Below, in pieces: positions 1 through 8,380 of a stretch of DNA of 64,000 nt. This stretch comes from Scatomorpha sp040765295 (lineage in GTDB: Bacteria; Bacillota; Clostridia; Oscillospirales; Oscillospiraceae). Made by a program: the position numbers and the translations under genes. The stretch covers positions 868,001 through 932,000 of the forward strand of contig JAXGSB010000001.1 of the NCBI GenBank assembly GCA_040765295.1, given 5' to 3'. The notes beneath the pieces are model-generated. The model did no database searches. It saw nothing but the letters and a program-made list of their open reading frames with translations, and was not told the origin of the DNA. Every line of letters begins with the position of its first letter. Position 1 is the first letter of the stretch.

Positions 1-1
1 C

Positions 2-1381
2 GGCGATGATGCCGCAAAAGTCGTCATGGAAAACGCACATAAAGCTTGGTCGACGGCAGGAATGAGCGCCGGCGATTATGCCGAAAGAGTAACGGGCATT
101 TCAGCCGCCTTGAAGCGAACCACAGGCGATGCATTTGAAGCGGCGGCTGTTGCGGACGTGGCAATGAGGAGCATGGCGGATAACTGGGCGACCTTCAACA
201 CTCCAATGGAAACTATAAGCCGCGCCTACATGAACTTCGCGCGAGACCAATACATGATGCTCGACAGCTTGAACCTCGGCTATGCAGGAACTAGGACAGG
301 TATGCAACAGCTCTTAGAGGATGCCGAAAAAATCACTGGCGTTGAGTATGAGATAGGCAACCTAGCGGATATGATTCAGGCCATTGAAGTCATACAGAAA
401 GAATTAGGAATTGCGGGAACAGCTGCGATAGAAACCAAAACTACATTTACAGGCTCTTTCGGCGCTATGACGGCCGCGGTTAAAAACTTCATGACGGCTC
501 TTTTCATGGGCGACGGATTGGCGCAGAGCATGGCCGATATGGTGGAGTCTGTAACCACATTCGGCGGCATCTTATGGGAGCGCCTACTGCTAGTCTTTGA
601 CGGACTCGCAACGGCACTGCCGGAACTTATCCCTGGTTTAATATCCAATCTGGCGGGGGCATTATCGGCAGGAATACCCGCTATAGCATCAGCGGGGGCA
701 AAACTGCTGACGGGCATCGTTCGGAATCTGCCCGAAATCATCACGGCTATAATAGCGGCCATACCTGAAATCATTATCGCATTAGCGGAAGGCATTCTCG
801 CTTTCGTCGGTGAAATGGCGGCATTAGGCGTGGAGCTTATTTCCGCTCTCATCAGCGGCATTACAGGCAAGAAAGGCGATGTTGAAGGCGAGGGCAGTGC
901 AATTATCGACGCTCTTTCTCAGTCGCTGTCTGAAGGCTGGGCAAGGCTGAAGGCGGCCGGTCGAGAAATTGTTGCTCAAATTATAGCCGGAATATCTGAA
1001 GCATGGGGCGAGCTGACAGGGTGGTTCAAGGGAATCGTTGACGAACTGTTTGGAAATGTCAATGTAAATGTCAATGTCGTTGGCAGGTATATCGGCGGCA
1101 AAGGCCCTGGCGGCGGGGCATCCTTAATTAGTGCGGTAGACAGCGAAAACAGGACAGGCCTTGCATATGTGCCTTTTGATGGATATATATCGATGCTCCA
1201 CCGAGGCGAGCGGGTATTGACAGCTCAGGAAGCCGCAGACTACAACAGGGGCAACATGAACAGCGCAGTCGTTGACTTGTTGCAAGGCATTTTAGTAGCA
1301 GTTAGCAGTCGAGAGGAAACCACCGTCACGCTCAATATTGATAAGCGAGAGCTGGGCAGGGCGGTACTGGCGGTGGTCTGA
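2..1381 (+). CDS. Phage tail tape measure protein, C-terminal part
   Basis: The reading frame is open to the left edge, so this is only the C-terminal part (about 459 residues) of a longer protein. The first 150 residues carry the conserved core of TP901-type tape measures: the stretch around the DGDAA/NTPMETISRAYMNFARD region, the LNLGYAGTRTGM motif and the DAEKITG motif. From about residue 190 to 300 there is a long run of hydrophobic, Ala/Ile/Gly-rich helices, as expected for the segment ejected through the tail tube. It sets tail length in siphoviruses. It abuts the next tail gene, whose ATG overlaps its TGA stop. Tail identity is well supported by order and motifs. Confidence 0.88.
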   Translation, partial: GDDAAKVVMENAHKAWSTAGMSAGDYAERVTGISAALKRTTGDAFEAAAVADVAMRSMADNWATFNTPMETISRAYMNFARDQYMMLDSLNLGYAGTRTGMQQLLEDAEKITGVEYEIGNLADMIQAIEVIQKELGIAGTAAIETKTTFTGSFGAMTAAVKNFMTALFMGDGLAQSMADMVESVTTFGGILWERLLLVFDGLATALPELIPGLISNLAGALSAGIPAIASAGAKLLTGIVRNLPEIITAIIAAIPEIIIALAEGILAFVGEMAALGVELISALISGITGKKGDVEGEGSAIIDALSQSLSEGWARLKAAGREIVAQIIAGISEAWGELTGWFKGIVDELFGNVNVNVNVVGRYIGGKGPGGGASLISAVDSENRTGLAYVPFDGYISMLHRGERVLTAQEAADYNRGNMNSAVVDLLQGILVAVSSREETTVTLNIDKRELGRAVLAVV

Positions 1382-2199
1382 TGAAAGAAAATCTAGTTTA
1401 TATAAACCACCTAAACGAGCGCTTTGTCTTTGCGGATGAAGAGGCTTATGTTTTTGAAAACGACCTGCATGACTACTCGTGGGACGTTATTCAAAAGAAC
1501 AGCAGAATCGCGGGTTTTATGCGCGGGCTGACCAGAAAAAGCCTGCCAATTATTCTGCATTGCCGAAACGAAGCGCGCGGCTTTGAACTGCGAAACAAAC
1601 TCTTTGAGATAACAGAAAAAGATGTCATCGCAGAGAAGGCGGGAAAGCTGGAGCTGAACGGCTACTTTTTAAACTGCTACATTACGGCCTCAAAGAAGAA
1701 TGATTATCTGTATCGCAAACGACACATGGCAGTCGGGCTAACGCTCACTGTTGAATACCCCTATTGGTACAAAGAGGCGAAACGCTCTTATTTTGAGTCA
1801 ACAGGCAGCCCTAACGGACTGGACTATCCTTTTGACTTTCCGCACGACTTCACATCGGGCGTGCAAAATGACATTATCAGCAATCCAAACTTTATTCCGT
1901 CGAATTTCCGGCTAATCGTCTATGGCGACTGCGCCAATCCGGCTATCACGATAGGCTCACATACCTATCAGGTCGACTGCACAGTGGCGACAGGCGAATA
2001 TCTGACCATAGATAGCAAAAGAAAAGAAATCTACTTAACCGGAACTGACGGCACAATTACAAATAAATTTAAAGACCGTGACCGGAGCGCCTATATTTTT
2101 GAGCCAATTCCGGCCGGAGAAAGCGCGGTTTCGTGGAACGGGCTATTCGGCTTTGACTTAATTTTAATCGAGGAACGGAGCGAGCCGAAATGGATCTGA
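1381..2199 (+). CDS. Phage distal tail protein (Dit-like)
   Basis: A 272-residue protein placed exactly between tape measure and the Gp37-like baseplate protein, the normal slot for the distal tail protein that forms the hub below the tail tube. The N-terminal region (about 1-140) has the Dit-like beta-rich pattern with a phrase similar to the galectin-like hub fold, and the C-terminal half contains GDCANPAITIG, typical of the second domain of siphovirus tail-component proteins. Start ATG overlaps the preceding stop, which implies translational coupling. The assignment rests on synteny and general sequence character. Confidence 0.75.
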   Translation: MKENLVYINHLNERFVFADEEAYVFENDLHDYSWDVIQKNSRIAGFMRGLTRKSLPIILHCRNEARGFELRNKLFEITEKDVIAEKAGKLELNGYFLNCYITASKKNDYLYRKRHMAVGLTLTVEYPYWYKEAKRSYFESTGSPNGLDYPFDFPHDFTSGVQNDIISNPNFIPSNFRLIVYGDCANPAITIGSHTYQVDCTVATGEYLTIDSKRKEIYLTGTDGTITNKFKDRDRSAYIFEPIPAGESAVSWNGLFGFDLILIEERSEPKWI

Positions 2200-3671
2200 T
2201 TTATACAACGACCGCTCGGGTAGATGAAGGCATCCTCAGCGCATACGAGCTGGACTTGGCGTTCGGTTCCGGCGAAAACGACTTTGAGCTTCAGGCTGGA
2301 ACGAAACACATATTAAACCCTGGGCAATATGTCTACATCGAAGGCACAGAATACGGCGGAATTATAGACGCTATCGAGTCCGATACGGCAACAAAGAAAA
2401 TAGTTTATTCCGGCCGGTCTTGGCATGGCATTTTAAACAGCAAAGTGCTGATGCCGCCGGCCGGAGCTGATTATCTGATTTTAAACGGCGACGCTAACAC
2501 AGTTTTGGCGGATTTAATCGCCGCGCTTGGCCTTGGCTCGCTGTTCGTGGCGGAAACAGAAAGCTCGGGCATTACAATCTCAAACTATCAGATGGTTCGC
2601 TATATTCCCGCATATAATGGCATCATCAGAATGTTAAAAGACAACGGAGCTAAGCTCTGCATGTGCTATGTGGGCGATATGGTGAAGCTGGCCGCTCAGC
2701 CTATTACAGACTACACGGCATCAGAAGATGAATTTGACTCGGATATTCTTGAATTTTGCGCCAAGAAAACAGCCAACAAAACTAACCACCTTGTCTGCTT
2801 AGGGCAAGGCGAGCTGGCGGCGAGAACAGTAGTCCACCTATATGCGGACACTGACGGGAACATAAGCACCACACAGACAATTACAGGGGCTGACGAGCTG
2901 GTTGCGATCTACGAGAATACCCAGTGCGAAACAGCGACGGAACTCCAAGCGGAAGGCATTAAACGCTTTAAAGAGCTATTAGACCAAGACGACATCACAA
3001 TCGACTTTAACGAAGCGGCCGACGATTATTCGGTGGGCGACATCGTTGGGGCTGTCGACAATGTGACAGGAATTTCGGTTAAGACCGAGATTAAAAAGAA
3101 AATAGTCAAAATCAAAGACGGCAGAATCACGGTTGATTTGGACACTACGAGCGGCTCCGCAAAAGTTAGCAGTGGGAGCTTCAGCGGTGAATCGCAGGGC
3201 GGTGGTGGCGGTGGCGGAATTACCCTTCAAGATGTTTTCCCGATTGGCTCAGTCTACATCACAGCCGCCGACATTAACCCCGCTACGCTCTTTGGCTTCG
3301 GCACTTGGGTACGAGTAGAGGGCAAAATGATTTTAGGTGCCTCGGAAGAATACCCAGCAGGCTCAACAGGCGGCTCGGCAACGCATACGCTGACGGAAAG
3401 TGAATTGCCTGGGATCAAGGGTAGCCTGCAATCAAGACTATATCTCTCAGGCGGCAGCCTAGGCACAATACTGTCAACTTATGATGTCGCAGGCCAGCCG
3501 AACTGCTTTACGCGAGTGACAAACGGCGGCGACCAGTGGGTTGATGCCTTAGCGAGAGGTGGGGGCTCCTCTAACAACAACACAAGAATAGATTTAAACA
3601 TCGGCGGCGGACAGCCATTTAGCATTTTAAACCCGTACAAAGCCTTTTATATTTGGGAACGCATAGCATAA
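2190..3671 (+). CDS. Siphovirus ReqiPepy6 Gp37-like baseplate/tail protein with collar-like C-terminus
   Basis: A 493-residue protein whose start overlaps the Dit stop by 10 bases. Residues 1 to about 330 look like the Gp37-like family, a tail-tip/baseplate ring protein (phrases RSWHGIL, LADLIAALGLG, FDSDILEF). A seven-glycine linker near residue 340 separates this from a C-terminal domain starting FPIGSVYITAADINPATLFG and ending NPYKAFYIWERIA. That ending is characteristic of phage tail-collar/baseplate Gp10-like domains that close with an aromatic-rich strand. This is a two-domain fusion of hub and short fibre/collar. It probably contacts the host surface. The domain order is seen directly; host contact is inferred. 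Confidence 0.8.
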   Translation: MDLIYTTTARVDEGILSAYELDLAFGSGENDFELQAGTKHILNPGQYVYIEGTEYGGIIDAIESDTATKKIVYSGRSWHGILNSKVLMPPAGADYLILNGDANTVLADLIAALGLGSLFVAETESSGITISNYQMVRYIPAYNGIIRMLKDNGAKLCMCYVGDMVKLAAQPITDYTASEDEFDSDILEFCAKKTANKTNHLVCLGQGELAARTVVHLYADTDGNISTTQTITGADELVAIYENTQCETATELQAEGIKRFKELLDQDDITIDFNEAADDYSVGDIVGAVDNVTGISVKTEIKKKIVKIKDGRITVDLDTTSGSAKVSSGSFSGESQGGGGGGGITLQDVFPIGSVYITAADINPATLFGFGTWVRVEGKMILGASEEYPAGSTGGSATHTLTESELPGIKGSLQSRLYLSGGSLGTILSTYDVAGQPNCFTRVTNGGDQWVDALARGGGSSNNNTRIDLNIGGGQPFSILNPYKAFYIWERIA

Positions 3672-3681
3672 GGAGAATAAT

Positions 3682-4335
3682 ATGGCAGAAATACACTTAG
3701 TAACAGGACACGCAAATTCAGCACACGTTACAGCAGACGATGCAGGCAGCCTTAATATCGGGCTGGTCGACGCAGGGCGGTATGTGCTTAATATCGGCAA
3801 GAAATTCGCTTGCACGGCAACAACTAATAATAATTTAAGAGTTGAAGACGGCGACATCTTAATGCAGGGCCGACACATAAGGATTGAGGCAGGCGAAACA
3901 GTCAACCTCACTCTGGAAAACGGCACGCAGGGGCAATATCGGAACGACCTTGTTGTTTGCAGGTATACCAAAGAAGCATCAGGCGTGGAAAAAGCAGAGC
4001 TGGCAGTCATTAAAGGAACTCCGGCAACCAGCAACCCCGAAGACCCGTCATATACGGCAGGCGACATTCAGGGCGGCGACTTGCTGGCCGAAATGCCCTT
4101 ATATCGCATCCCGCTCGATGGTATCACAGTGGGAACGCCGGTACAGCTCTTTACACTGCTGAAAACAGGCCTAGAGCGCGAAACAGAAATTTCACAGGCC
4201 ATGCTGCCCAAAACAGGTGGAACCGTGACAGGCCCTCTGATTATTCAAGGCATGCTAAAACTCACCAGCACCAACTACGGCGACACCCTTCCCGCAGCTG
4301 GAAACGCCGGCAGAATCTTCTTCAAAAAGGTGTGA
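3682..4335 (+). CDS. Phage tail-tip/fibre-associated structural protein
   Basis: 217 residues, starting 10 bases after the baseplate gene with a good AAGGAG site. The N-terminal 160 residues (HLVTGHANSAHVTADDAGSLN, then a run of predicted beta strands with LENGTQGQYRNDLVVCRYT) match the general look of N-terminal baseplate-binding domains found on siphophage tail fibres. A short C-terminal segment (PKTGGTVTGPLIIQG) resembles the repeated GGTVTG fibre motif. Its position between baseplate and lysis genes supports a structural role. I do not recognise an exact named family. Confidence 0.6.
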   Translation: MAEIHLVTGHANSAHVTADDAGSLNIGLVDAGRYVLNIGKKFACTATTNNNLRVEDGDILMQGRHIRIEAGETVNLTLENGTQGQYRNDLVVCRYTKEASGVEKAELAVIKGTPATSNPEDPSYTAGDIQGGDLLAEMPLYRIPLDGITVGTPVQLFTLLKTGLERETEISQAMLPKTGGTVTGPLIIQGMLKLTSTNYGDTLPAAGNAGRIFFKKV

Positions 4336-4340
4336 AATAA

Positions 4341-5132
4341 ATGGCAGTCATAACGACAAGTGCACCGACCTTTTATTTAAACGGCAGCCAAGTGTCGCCG
4401 CCGGCAGTAGTGGGATATAACAATGGCTATAACTATGTAGCTCGCTACCAGTTCACGGTGCCGGCCGGAGTTACAGCTGACACAATCGCTGTTAATTTTG
4501 GGATAGCCACCTTCAATGTTGGTGATGGTGCTGAGCCTATAAGGTACAAGGTGACAACCAGCCCGACGTCGCATGTAAACGCGGGGGCAGGGTCAAGCTA
4601 TGACGGCACGCTGACTTTTACGGATAGCGGTAATCCTAAGTTCACAGCAACGGCAAGCGGCCAAGTTTTAATAGCTCAAGCAGGGACATACTACTTGTAT
4701 ATTTTCCCAGGCAGCGGCAATGACTGCACTTGGTCTTGGCCTACTGTTGCAGTCAGTGTAAACCTCACTAAGAGCATCTATCAGCTTACGCTAAACAAAG
4801 CGGCCCACACATCACTTGAGGTTAAACGAGGGGGCGTTTCATTAAGCGACGGCGCGAGCATTGCTTATGGCGATGTGCTCAACATTACTTTCGGCGCCGA
4901 CGCCGGCTATGAGGTTACAGCCACACTCAACGGCTCAGCAATCCAAAGCGGGGCGACGCACACAGTCGTCGGAAATGTAGCGGTCGCGACCATAGCAACA
5001 GCTCTGGGACTGGTCTATATCGACAACGGCACGCAGTTCGTGGCGTGCCAAATCTTTATAGACAACGGCACAGACTGGGAGCTTCATGCACCAAATATTG
5101 ACACAGGCGATGCCTGGAAACTTTGTTCATAA
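4341..5132 (+). CDS. Phage tail-region protein of unknown function, beta-rich
   Basis: 263 residues, Gly/Ala/Thr/Ser rich, with alternating hydrophobic pattern suggesting beta sandwiches. A stretch around residues 165-215 (KAAHTSLEVKRGG, GASIAYGDVLNITFGADAGYE) resembles Ig-like/Big-type surface repeats. The C-terminus has two copies of a YIDNGT/FIDNGT phrase. It sits in the slot where siphophages carry receptor-binding or fibre-tip proteins, so host adhesion is a reasonable guess, but nothing in the sequence proves it. Confidence 0.5.
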   Translation: MAVITTSAPTFYLNGSQVSPPAVVGYNNGYNYVARYQFTVPAGVTADTIAVNFGIATFNVGDGAEPIRYKVTTSPTSHVNAGAGSSYDGTLTFTDSGNPKFTATASGQVLIAQAGTYYLYIFPGSGNDCTWSWPTVAVSVNLTKSIYQLTLNKAAHTSLEVKRGGVSLSDGASIAYGDVLNITFGADAGYEVTATLNGSAIQSGATHTVVGNVAVATIATALGLVYIDNGTQFVACQIFIDNGTDWELHAPNIDTGDAWKLCS

Positions 5133-5146
5133 GAAGGACGGGAAGC

Positions 5147-5479
5147 ATGGAAATTAAATCAATTATTGTCAGTGTAGTGCTGGGGATGTTTACCAGCACA
5201 GGCGTATGGACCTTTGTGACTTTTATGATACAAAGGAAAGATAGAAAAGACGGTGCAGTCGCTCGTATGCTTAAGGGGCTCGGCCATGACAGAATATGCA
5301 GCTTGGCAACTTTCTATATAGCTCGCGGCAGCATAACGATGGAAGAATATGAAAGCTTACACGAATATCTTTATAAACCTTACAAAGAGCTTGGCGGCGA
5401 CGGCACTGCGGACAGACTAATGAAAGAAGTTGACAAACTGCTCAGCGATAGCCTCGCAGAATTAACTATAACGGAATAA
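5147..5479 (+). CDS. Small phage membrane protein upstream of holin (holin-like candidate)
   Basis: 110 residues counted from the ATG at 5147, which follows a GGACGGG ribosome site. An upstream in-frame start at 5123 would overlap the preceding gene and lacks a site. One N-terminal membrane segment (IIVSVVLGMFTSTGVWTFVTFMI) is followed by a charged cytoplasmic part with YIARGSITMEEYESLHEYLYKPY, a phrase common to small lysis-cassette proteins of Firmicutes phages. It may act as an auxiliary holin or antiholin beside the next gene. The function is inferred from location only. Confidence 0.55.
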   Translation: MEIKSIIVSVVLGMFTSTGVWTFVTFMIQRKDRKDGAVARMLKGLGHDRICSLATFYIARGSITMEEYESLHEYLYKPYKELGGDGTADRLMKEVDKLLSDSLAELTITE

Positions 5480-5510
5480 AAATTAAATTATTACAAAAAG
5501 GAGTAAAATT

Positions 5511-5933
5511 ATGAAAAATTGCAAAATCAGACGAGCGGCGAGATTGATATTAATTTTCACGCTTATTACATCAATCACCATAATTGTCGCTTATGCAGAA
5601 GGTAATCAAACAGGCGTGCCCGTGAAAATCGGCAGCACCGTTATCTACCTTGATATGACGGATATAGTGCAAGCAGCAATATGGCTATTTGTCGCCTTTA
5701 TATCTTCCGTCGTTTTGCCGCTGCTAAAACTGATTGTGGGTGAAAAAATTGTAACGGCCGGAGTGCTCGCAGCAGAGCAGCTCTTTGGCGCAGGCGTCGG
5801 TGAGAAGAAGTTTAACTATGTTATGGAGTGGGCATCTAAATTAATTAAACTTGACGAGCAGACGCTCAGGAACTTTATCGAAGCTGCCGTTCGCAAGCTG
5901 AAGGAAAAAGCGCTCGAGAAGAAAAATGATTGA
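5511..5933 (+). CDS. Phage holin, LL-H type (Phage_holin_6_1-like)
   Basis: 140 residues with a strong AAAGGAG site. It has an N-terminal hydrophobic segment that may be cleaved (LILIFTLITSITIIVAYA), a second membrane segment at about 55-80, and a C-terminal amphipathic part with AAEQLFGAGVGEKKFNYVMEWASK and LRNFIEAAVRKLKEK, the hallmark of LL-H-family holins. Holins permeabilise the membrane to release or activate the endolysin. The amidase two genes on is the expected partner. Confidence 0.75.
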   Translation: MKNCKIRRAARLILIFTLITSITIIVAYAEGNQTGVPVKIGSTVIYLDMTDIVQAAIWLFVAFISSVVLPLLKLIVGEKIVTAGVLAAEQLFGAGVGEKKFNYVMEWASKLIKLDEQTLRNFIEAAVRKLKEKALEKKND

Positions 5934-6105
5934 TGACATTTCAACGACAGCGGAAGTGAGCGCGCCAAGTAACGACGTTTTTAAAGCTTCTCGGCCGCCA
6001 GAATCAGAAGGCAAAAAATACACATATTATGAGCCTTACTATGACGATGATAAGCAGTATAGCGGGCTTCTGGATGGGGGTGTAGGATATGAGTACTCAA
6101 ATTAA
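5926..6105 (+). CDS. Short overlapping ORF between holin and endolysin
   Basis: 59 residues beginning MIDDISTTAEVSAP and ending GVGYEYSN. Its ATG lies inside the last codons of the holin gene (8-base overlap), and its stop lies 17 bases inside the amidase gene, so the three genes form an overlapping chain consistent with translational coupling. It is acidic and Tyr-rich (YTYYEPYYDDDKQYSG) with no membrane segment. No family recognised. Gapless tiling of the 155-bp space between holin and amidase argues that it is translated. Confidence 0.5.
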   Translation: MIDDISTTAEVSAPSNDVFKASRPPESEGKKYTYYEPYYDDDKQYSGLLDGGVGYEYSN

Positions 6106-6829
6106 TATTCAGGTGGTGAAACTGGATTTTAAGTATCTACGGAAACGCGATGAAACTAAATATCTATTTTTTCATCATTCGGTTAAAGACGGAACGGTGC
6201 AGCAAATACACGCTGCGCACTTATCGCTAGGCTGGTCGGGCATCGGCTATCATTTTTATGTTCGCAAAGACGGCAGTATTTGGCGGGGCAGACCGCTTGA
6301 TTCTGCAGGCGCTCATGCAGACGGCTATAACTACAATTCAATCGCTGTCTGCGCAGAGGGCAACTTCGAAAGAGAACAAATGTCTGAAATTCAAAAACGC
6401 TCCGTTACACTTACAGCAGCTTACGTGTGGGAAAAATTCCCCGGCCTTCTGGACAAAAAACATAAAGACGTAAACTACACCGCATGCCCGGGAAGATATT
6501 TCCCGTATAACGAGATTGTGTCCGGGGCTAAACTGCTCTTAGCAGAGCCAGCGACACCACGAGCGCCAGCGTCAGCGACACCACAGGCGACAGGCAGCGA
6601 AAACTGCATAGAGTTTCCGGACCTTGTGCGCGGGACATCAGGCTCGCTTGTAGAATCGATGCAAGTGCTTTTAATCCATAAGCACAAAAAAAGCTGCGGC
6701 AGATGGGGAGCAGACGGCTCTTTCGGAGCAGCAACACATAGGGCACTCAACAGTTTCCAAAATGGAAACAACCTTCCCGCAGACGGTATCTGCGACATCG
6801 CCGTTTGGAGAAAGTTGCTAGGGGTATAG
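6089..6829 (+). CDS. Phage endolysin: N-acetylmuramoyl-L-alanine amidase with peptidoglycan-binding domain
   Basis: 246 residues. Residues 15-155 form an amidase_2 (PGRP-type) catalytic domain: zinc-ligand histidines in YLFFHHSV and in the YTACPGRYFPY region, plus GWSGIGYHFYVRKDGSIWRGRP typical of the fold. Residues 180-246 are a PG_binding_1 domain (LVRGTSGSLVESMQVLL ... WGADGSFGAATHRALNSFQ). The two are joined by a Pro/Ala/Thr linker. It cleaves the amide bond between MurNAc and the stem peptide after holin action. It is the last gene of the prophage before its terminator. Confidence 0.9.
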   Translation: MSTQINIQVVKLDFKYLRKRDETKYLFFHHSVKDGTVQQIHAAHLSLGWSGIGYHFYVRKDGSIWRGRPLDSAGAHADGYNYNSIAVCAEGNFEREQMSEIQKRSVTLTAAYVWEKFPGLLDKKHKDVNYTACPGRYFPYNEIVSGAKLLLAEPATPRAPASATPQATGSENCIEFPDLVRGTSGSLVESMQVLLIHKHKKSCGRWGADGSFGAATHRALNSFQNGNNLPADGICDIAVWRKLLGV

Positions 6830-6935
6830 CTTGCCGCAATTAGGGGCCTAAAACCACACTGCAACGCGCACTGCAACGGAAGCTGATTTATCATAATTTA
6901 TCGTGATTTCTAAAAGTTAATAAAAAATAAAGAAA

Positions 6936-6978
6936 GACTGCAAAACCATTGATTTATAAGGCTTTGCAGTCATTTTTC
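6936..6978 (+). terminator. Rho-independent terminator after the prophage lysis genes
   Basis: A 12-bp stem (GACTGCAAAACC at 6936-6947 with GGCTTTGCAGTC at 6960-6971, one mismatch) is followed by ATTTTTCTT. It ends rightward transcription of the lysis cassette. The 106 bases between the amidase stop and the stem hold no other feature I can support. Confidence 0.7.
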
Positions 6979-6979
6979 T

Positions 6980-7055
6980 TGGTCCGAGTGACTGGATTTG
7001 AACCAGCGGCCTCTTGAACCCCATTCAAGCGCGCTACCATCTGCGCCACACCCGG
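6980..7055 (-). tRNA. tRNA-Pro (anticodon GGG)
   Basis: A full cloverleaf on the minus strand. Acceptor CCGGGTG pairs with CACTCGG. The D-arm has GCGC stems, the anticodon arm is CTTGA-ATGGGGT-TCAAG with anticodon GGG, the T-arm is GCTGG-TTCAAAT-CCAGT, the discriminator is A, and CCA is encoded. It is 76 nt. It decodes CCC. Its 5' half is the attachment core of the island to the right, so the sequence upstream of the gene, including its promoter, now comes from the island. A TGCTATATT extended -10-like hexamer lies upstream around 7070. Confidence 0.95.
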
Positions 7056-7056
7056 T
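7016..7056. repeat. Left attachment site (41-bp core, tRNA-Pro 5' half)
   Basis: These 41 bases, running from the anticodon loop to the 5' end of tRNA-Pro plus one base, are repeated exactly and in the same orientation at 20503-20543. The integrase gene lies 164 bases inside. The match stops sharply on both sides, so these are the two ends of an integrated element. Confidence 0.9.
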
Positions 7057-7219
7057 TATAATGCCAGAAGAATATAGCACAAAAACAAAAGAAATGCAAA
7101 TAAAATAGAAAAAATTAATTAAAATTGCCTAAAAAAGAGCGAAAATGATAAAAATGGAACTGATTAAACCAAAATTAAAATAGTGAATAAATTGAATAAC
7201 AGACAGAATCACCGACTAT

Positions 7220-8260
7220 TTAGAGTTTGTTAGTTATGTTTTTTAAGTCCGATAAATTAGAGCTTTGATAGTAATTTAGCATCTCGAGAGTAGTATGACC
7301 GATTAACTTGAGCTTGTCGGAATCAGGAGCTTTTACGGCTTTGAGTAGGTTAGCAAAAGTATGTCTAGTTGAATGTGGCGAAATGGTTCTTTGTCCGTTT
7401 GCATTAATTTTGTTTTCAATTTTAGCCTTATCCAGAGTAGGGTAAAAGTAAGCTCTGCGGTAGTGGTCGTAGCTGAGTTGGTTGCCATTTTTATCGGAGA
7501 AAATGTATTGGTTTGGAGATTTTTCGCATATAAGCTTATCAAGAATAGGTTTAATTTTAGGGGATATAGGAACAATGCGATTTATGCCAGCCTCAGTTTT
7601 CGAACCACCCACTAAATATCCCTCTTCCTTATTGTAATCTTTAACTTGTAGAGATAACAATTCAGATGGTCGAAATCCTAAATAACAAGCGCAAACAATA
7701 TAATCAGAGGCGGGGGTATCGAGAGCCTTTATTTTTAACAGTTGGTCGAGGGTTAATGCTTCTTTTATGCCAGTTGATGTTTCATTTACCTTCAAGTATT
7801 CCGCAAGATTTAATTTGTGAGGAACGAAAAAACGGGGGATACCAAATTTGTAAACTAAACCACAAACAGCCCTCATATTTTCCTGAGTTCGTTTTCCTTT
7901 GCCGCATTCATCTAAACACTCTTGTAGGTCGTCTATTTGAATTTCTTTGATGTATAAATCTTGAATGGGGGCAAAATACCTAAAAGCCGCCCGATAACAA
8001 TCAATCGTAGCTTTAGATTTGCCGGTGTGAGTAGGTAACCATTTTTCGTATAGCTGTCTAAATGTTACATCCGAATAAGGTTGCATTTCATTTAGCTCTT
8101 TTAATTTTTCTAGTGCTTCTTTTTTAGTTCTGGCATTTCTTGATAATGTTTTTCTTATCTTTTCTCCGTTTGCCCCTCTAATGTAATGTGTTTTTTCTGC
8201 CCTCCATCTTCCATGAGGTAAGCGATAAATTGAACCCTCTCCGTGAACTCTTCTTGCCAT
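7220..8260 (-). CDS. int: Tyrosine recombinase/integrase of the island
   Basis: A site-specific recombinase that would integrate and excise the island at tRNA-Pro. The start at 8260 (MARRVHGEGSIYR) is chosen because AGGAAG lies 9 bases ahead; an in-frame ATG at 8296 has no clear site. An N-terminal AP2-like/arm-binding region is followed by a SAM-like core-binding domain and the catalytic domain. Counted from the longer start, visible catalytic residues are Arg209 (GFRPSELL), Lys233, His308 and Arg311 (HSTRH), His334 (LIGHTT) and Tyr342/343. All are present, so the enzyme looks intact. It is immediately inside the left att core, read toward it. Confidence 0.92.
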   Translation of the reverse strand: MARRVHGEGSIYRLPHGRWRAEKTHYIRGANGEKIRKTLSRNARTKKEALEKLKELNEMQPYSDVTFRQLYEKWLPTHTGKSKATIDCYRAAFRYFAPIQDLYIKEIQIDDLQECLDECGKGKRTQENMRAVCGLVYKFGIPRFFVPHKLNLAEYLKVNETSTGIKEALTLDQLLKIKALDTPASDYIVCACYLGFRPSELLSLQVKDYNKEEGYLVGGSKTEAGINRIVPISPKIKPILDKLICEKSPNQYIFSDKNGNQLSYDHYRRAYFYPTLDKAKIENKINANGQRTISPHSTRHTFANLLKAVKAPDSDKLKLIGHTTLEMLNYYQSSNLSDLKNITNKL

Positions 8261-8380
8261 TTTTTTATACTTCCTTTCTTTTACTTTAGCTTCCATTTCG
8301 ATATTTGGGAGCTTATTTTTTTATCTTTTTTCACCTCCTTTTTACTAACTATATCGTCTTTTTATCTTTTTGTACGCCCC

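Noticed and set aside
376..870. Long antisense reading frame opposite the tape measure gene
   Set aside because: No ribosome site and composition mirrors the strongly coding opposite strand; similar shadows opposite other genes (for example 6475-6894) were dropped for the same reason.
7220..8260. Integrase belonging to the prophage at 1-6.8 kb
   Set aside because: The gene lies inside the 41-bp repeats that bound the 7.0-20.5 kb island and next to that island's repressor, so the island is the simpler owner.
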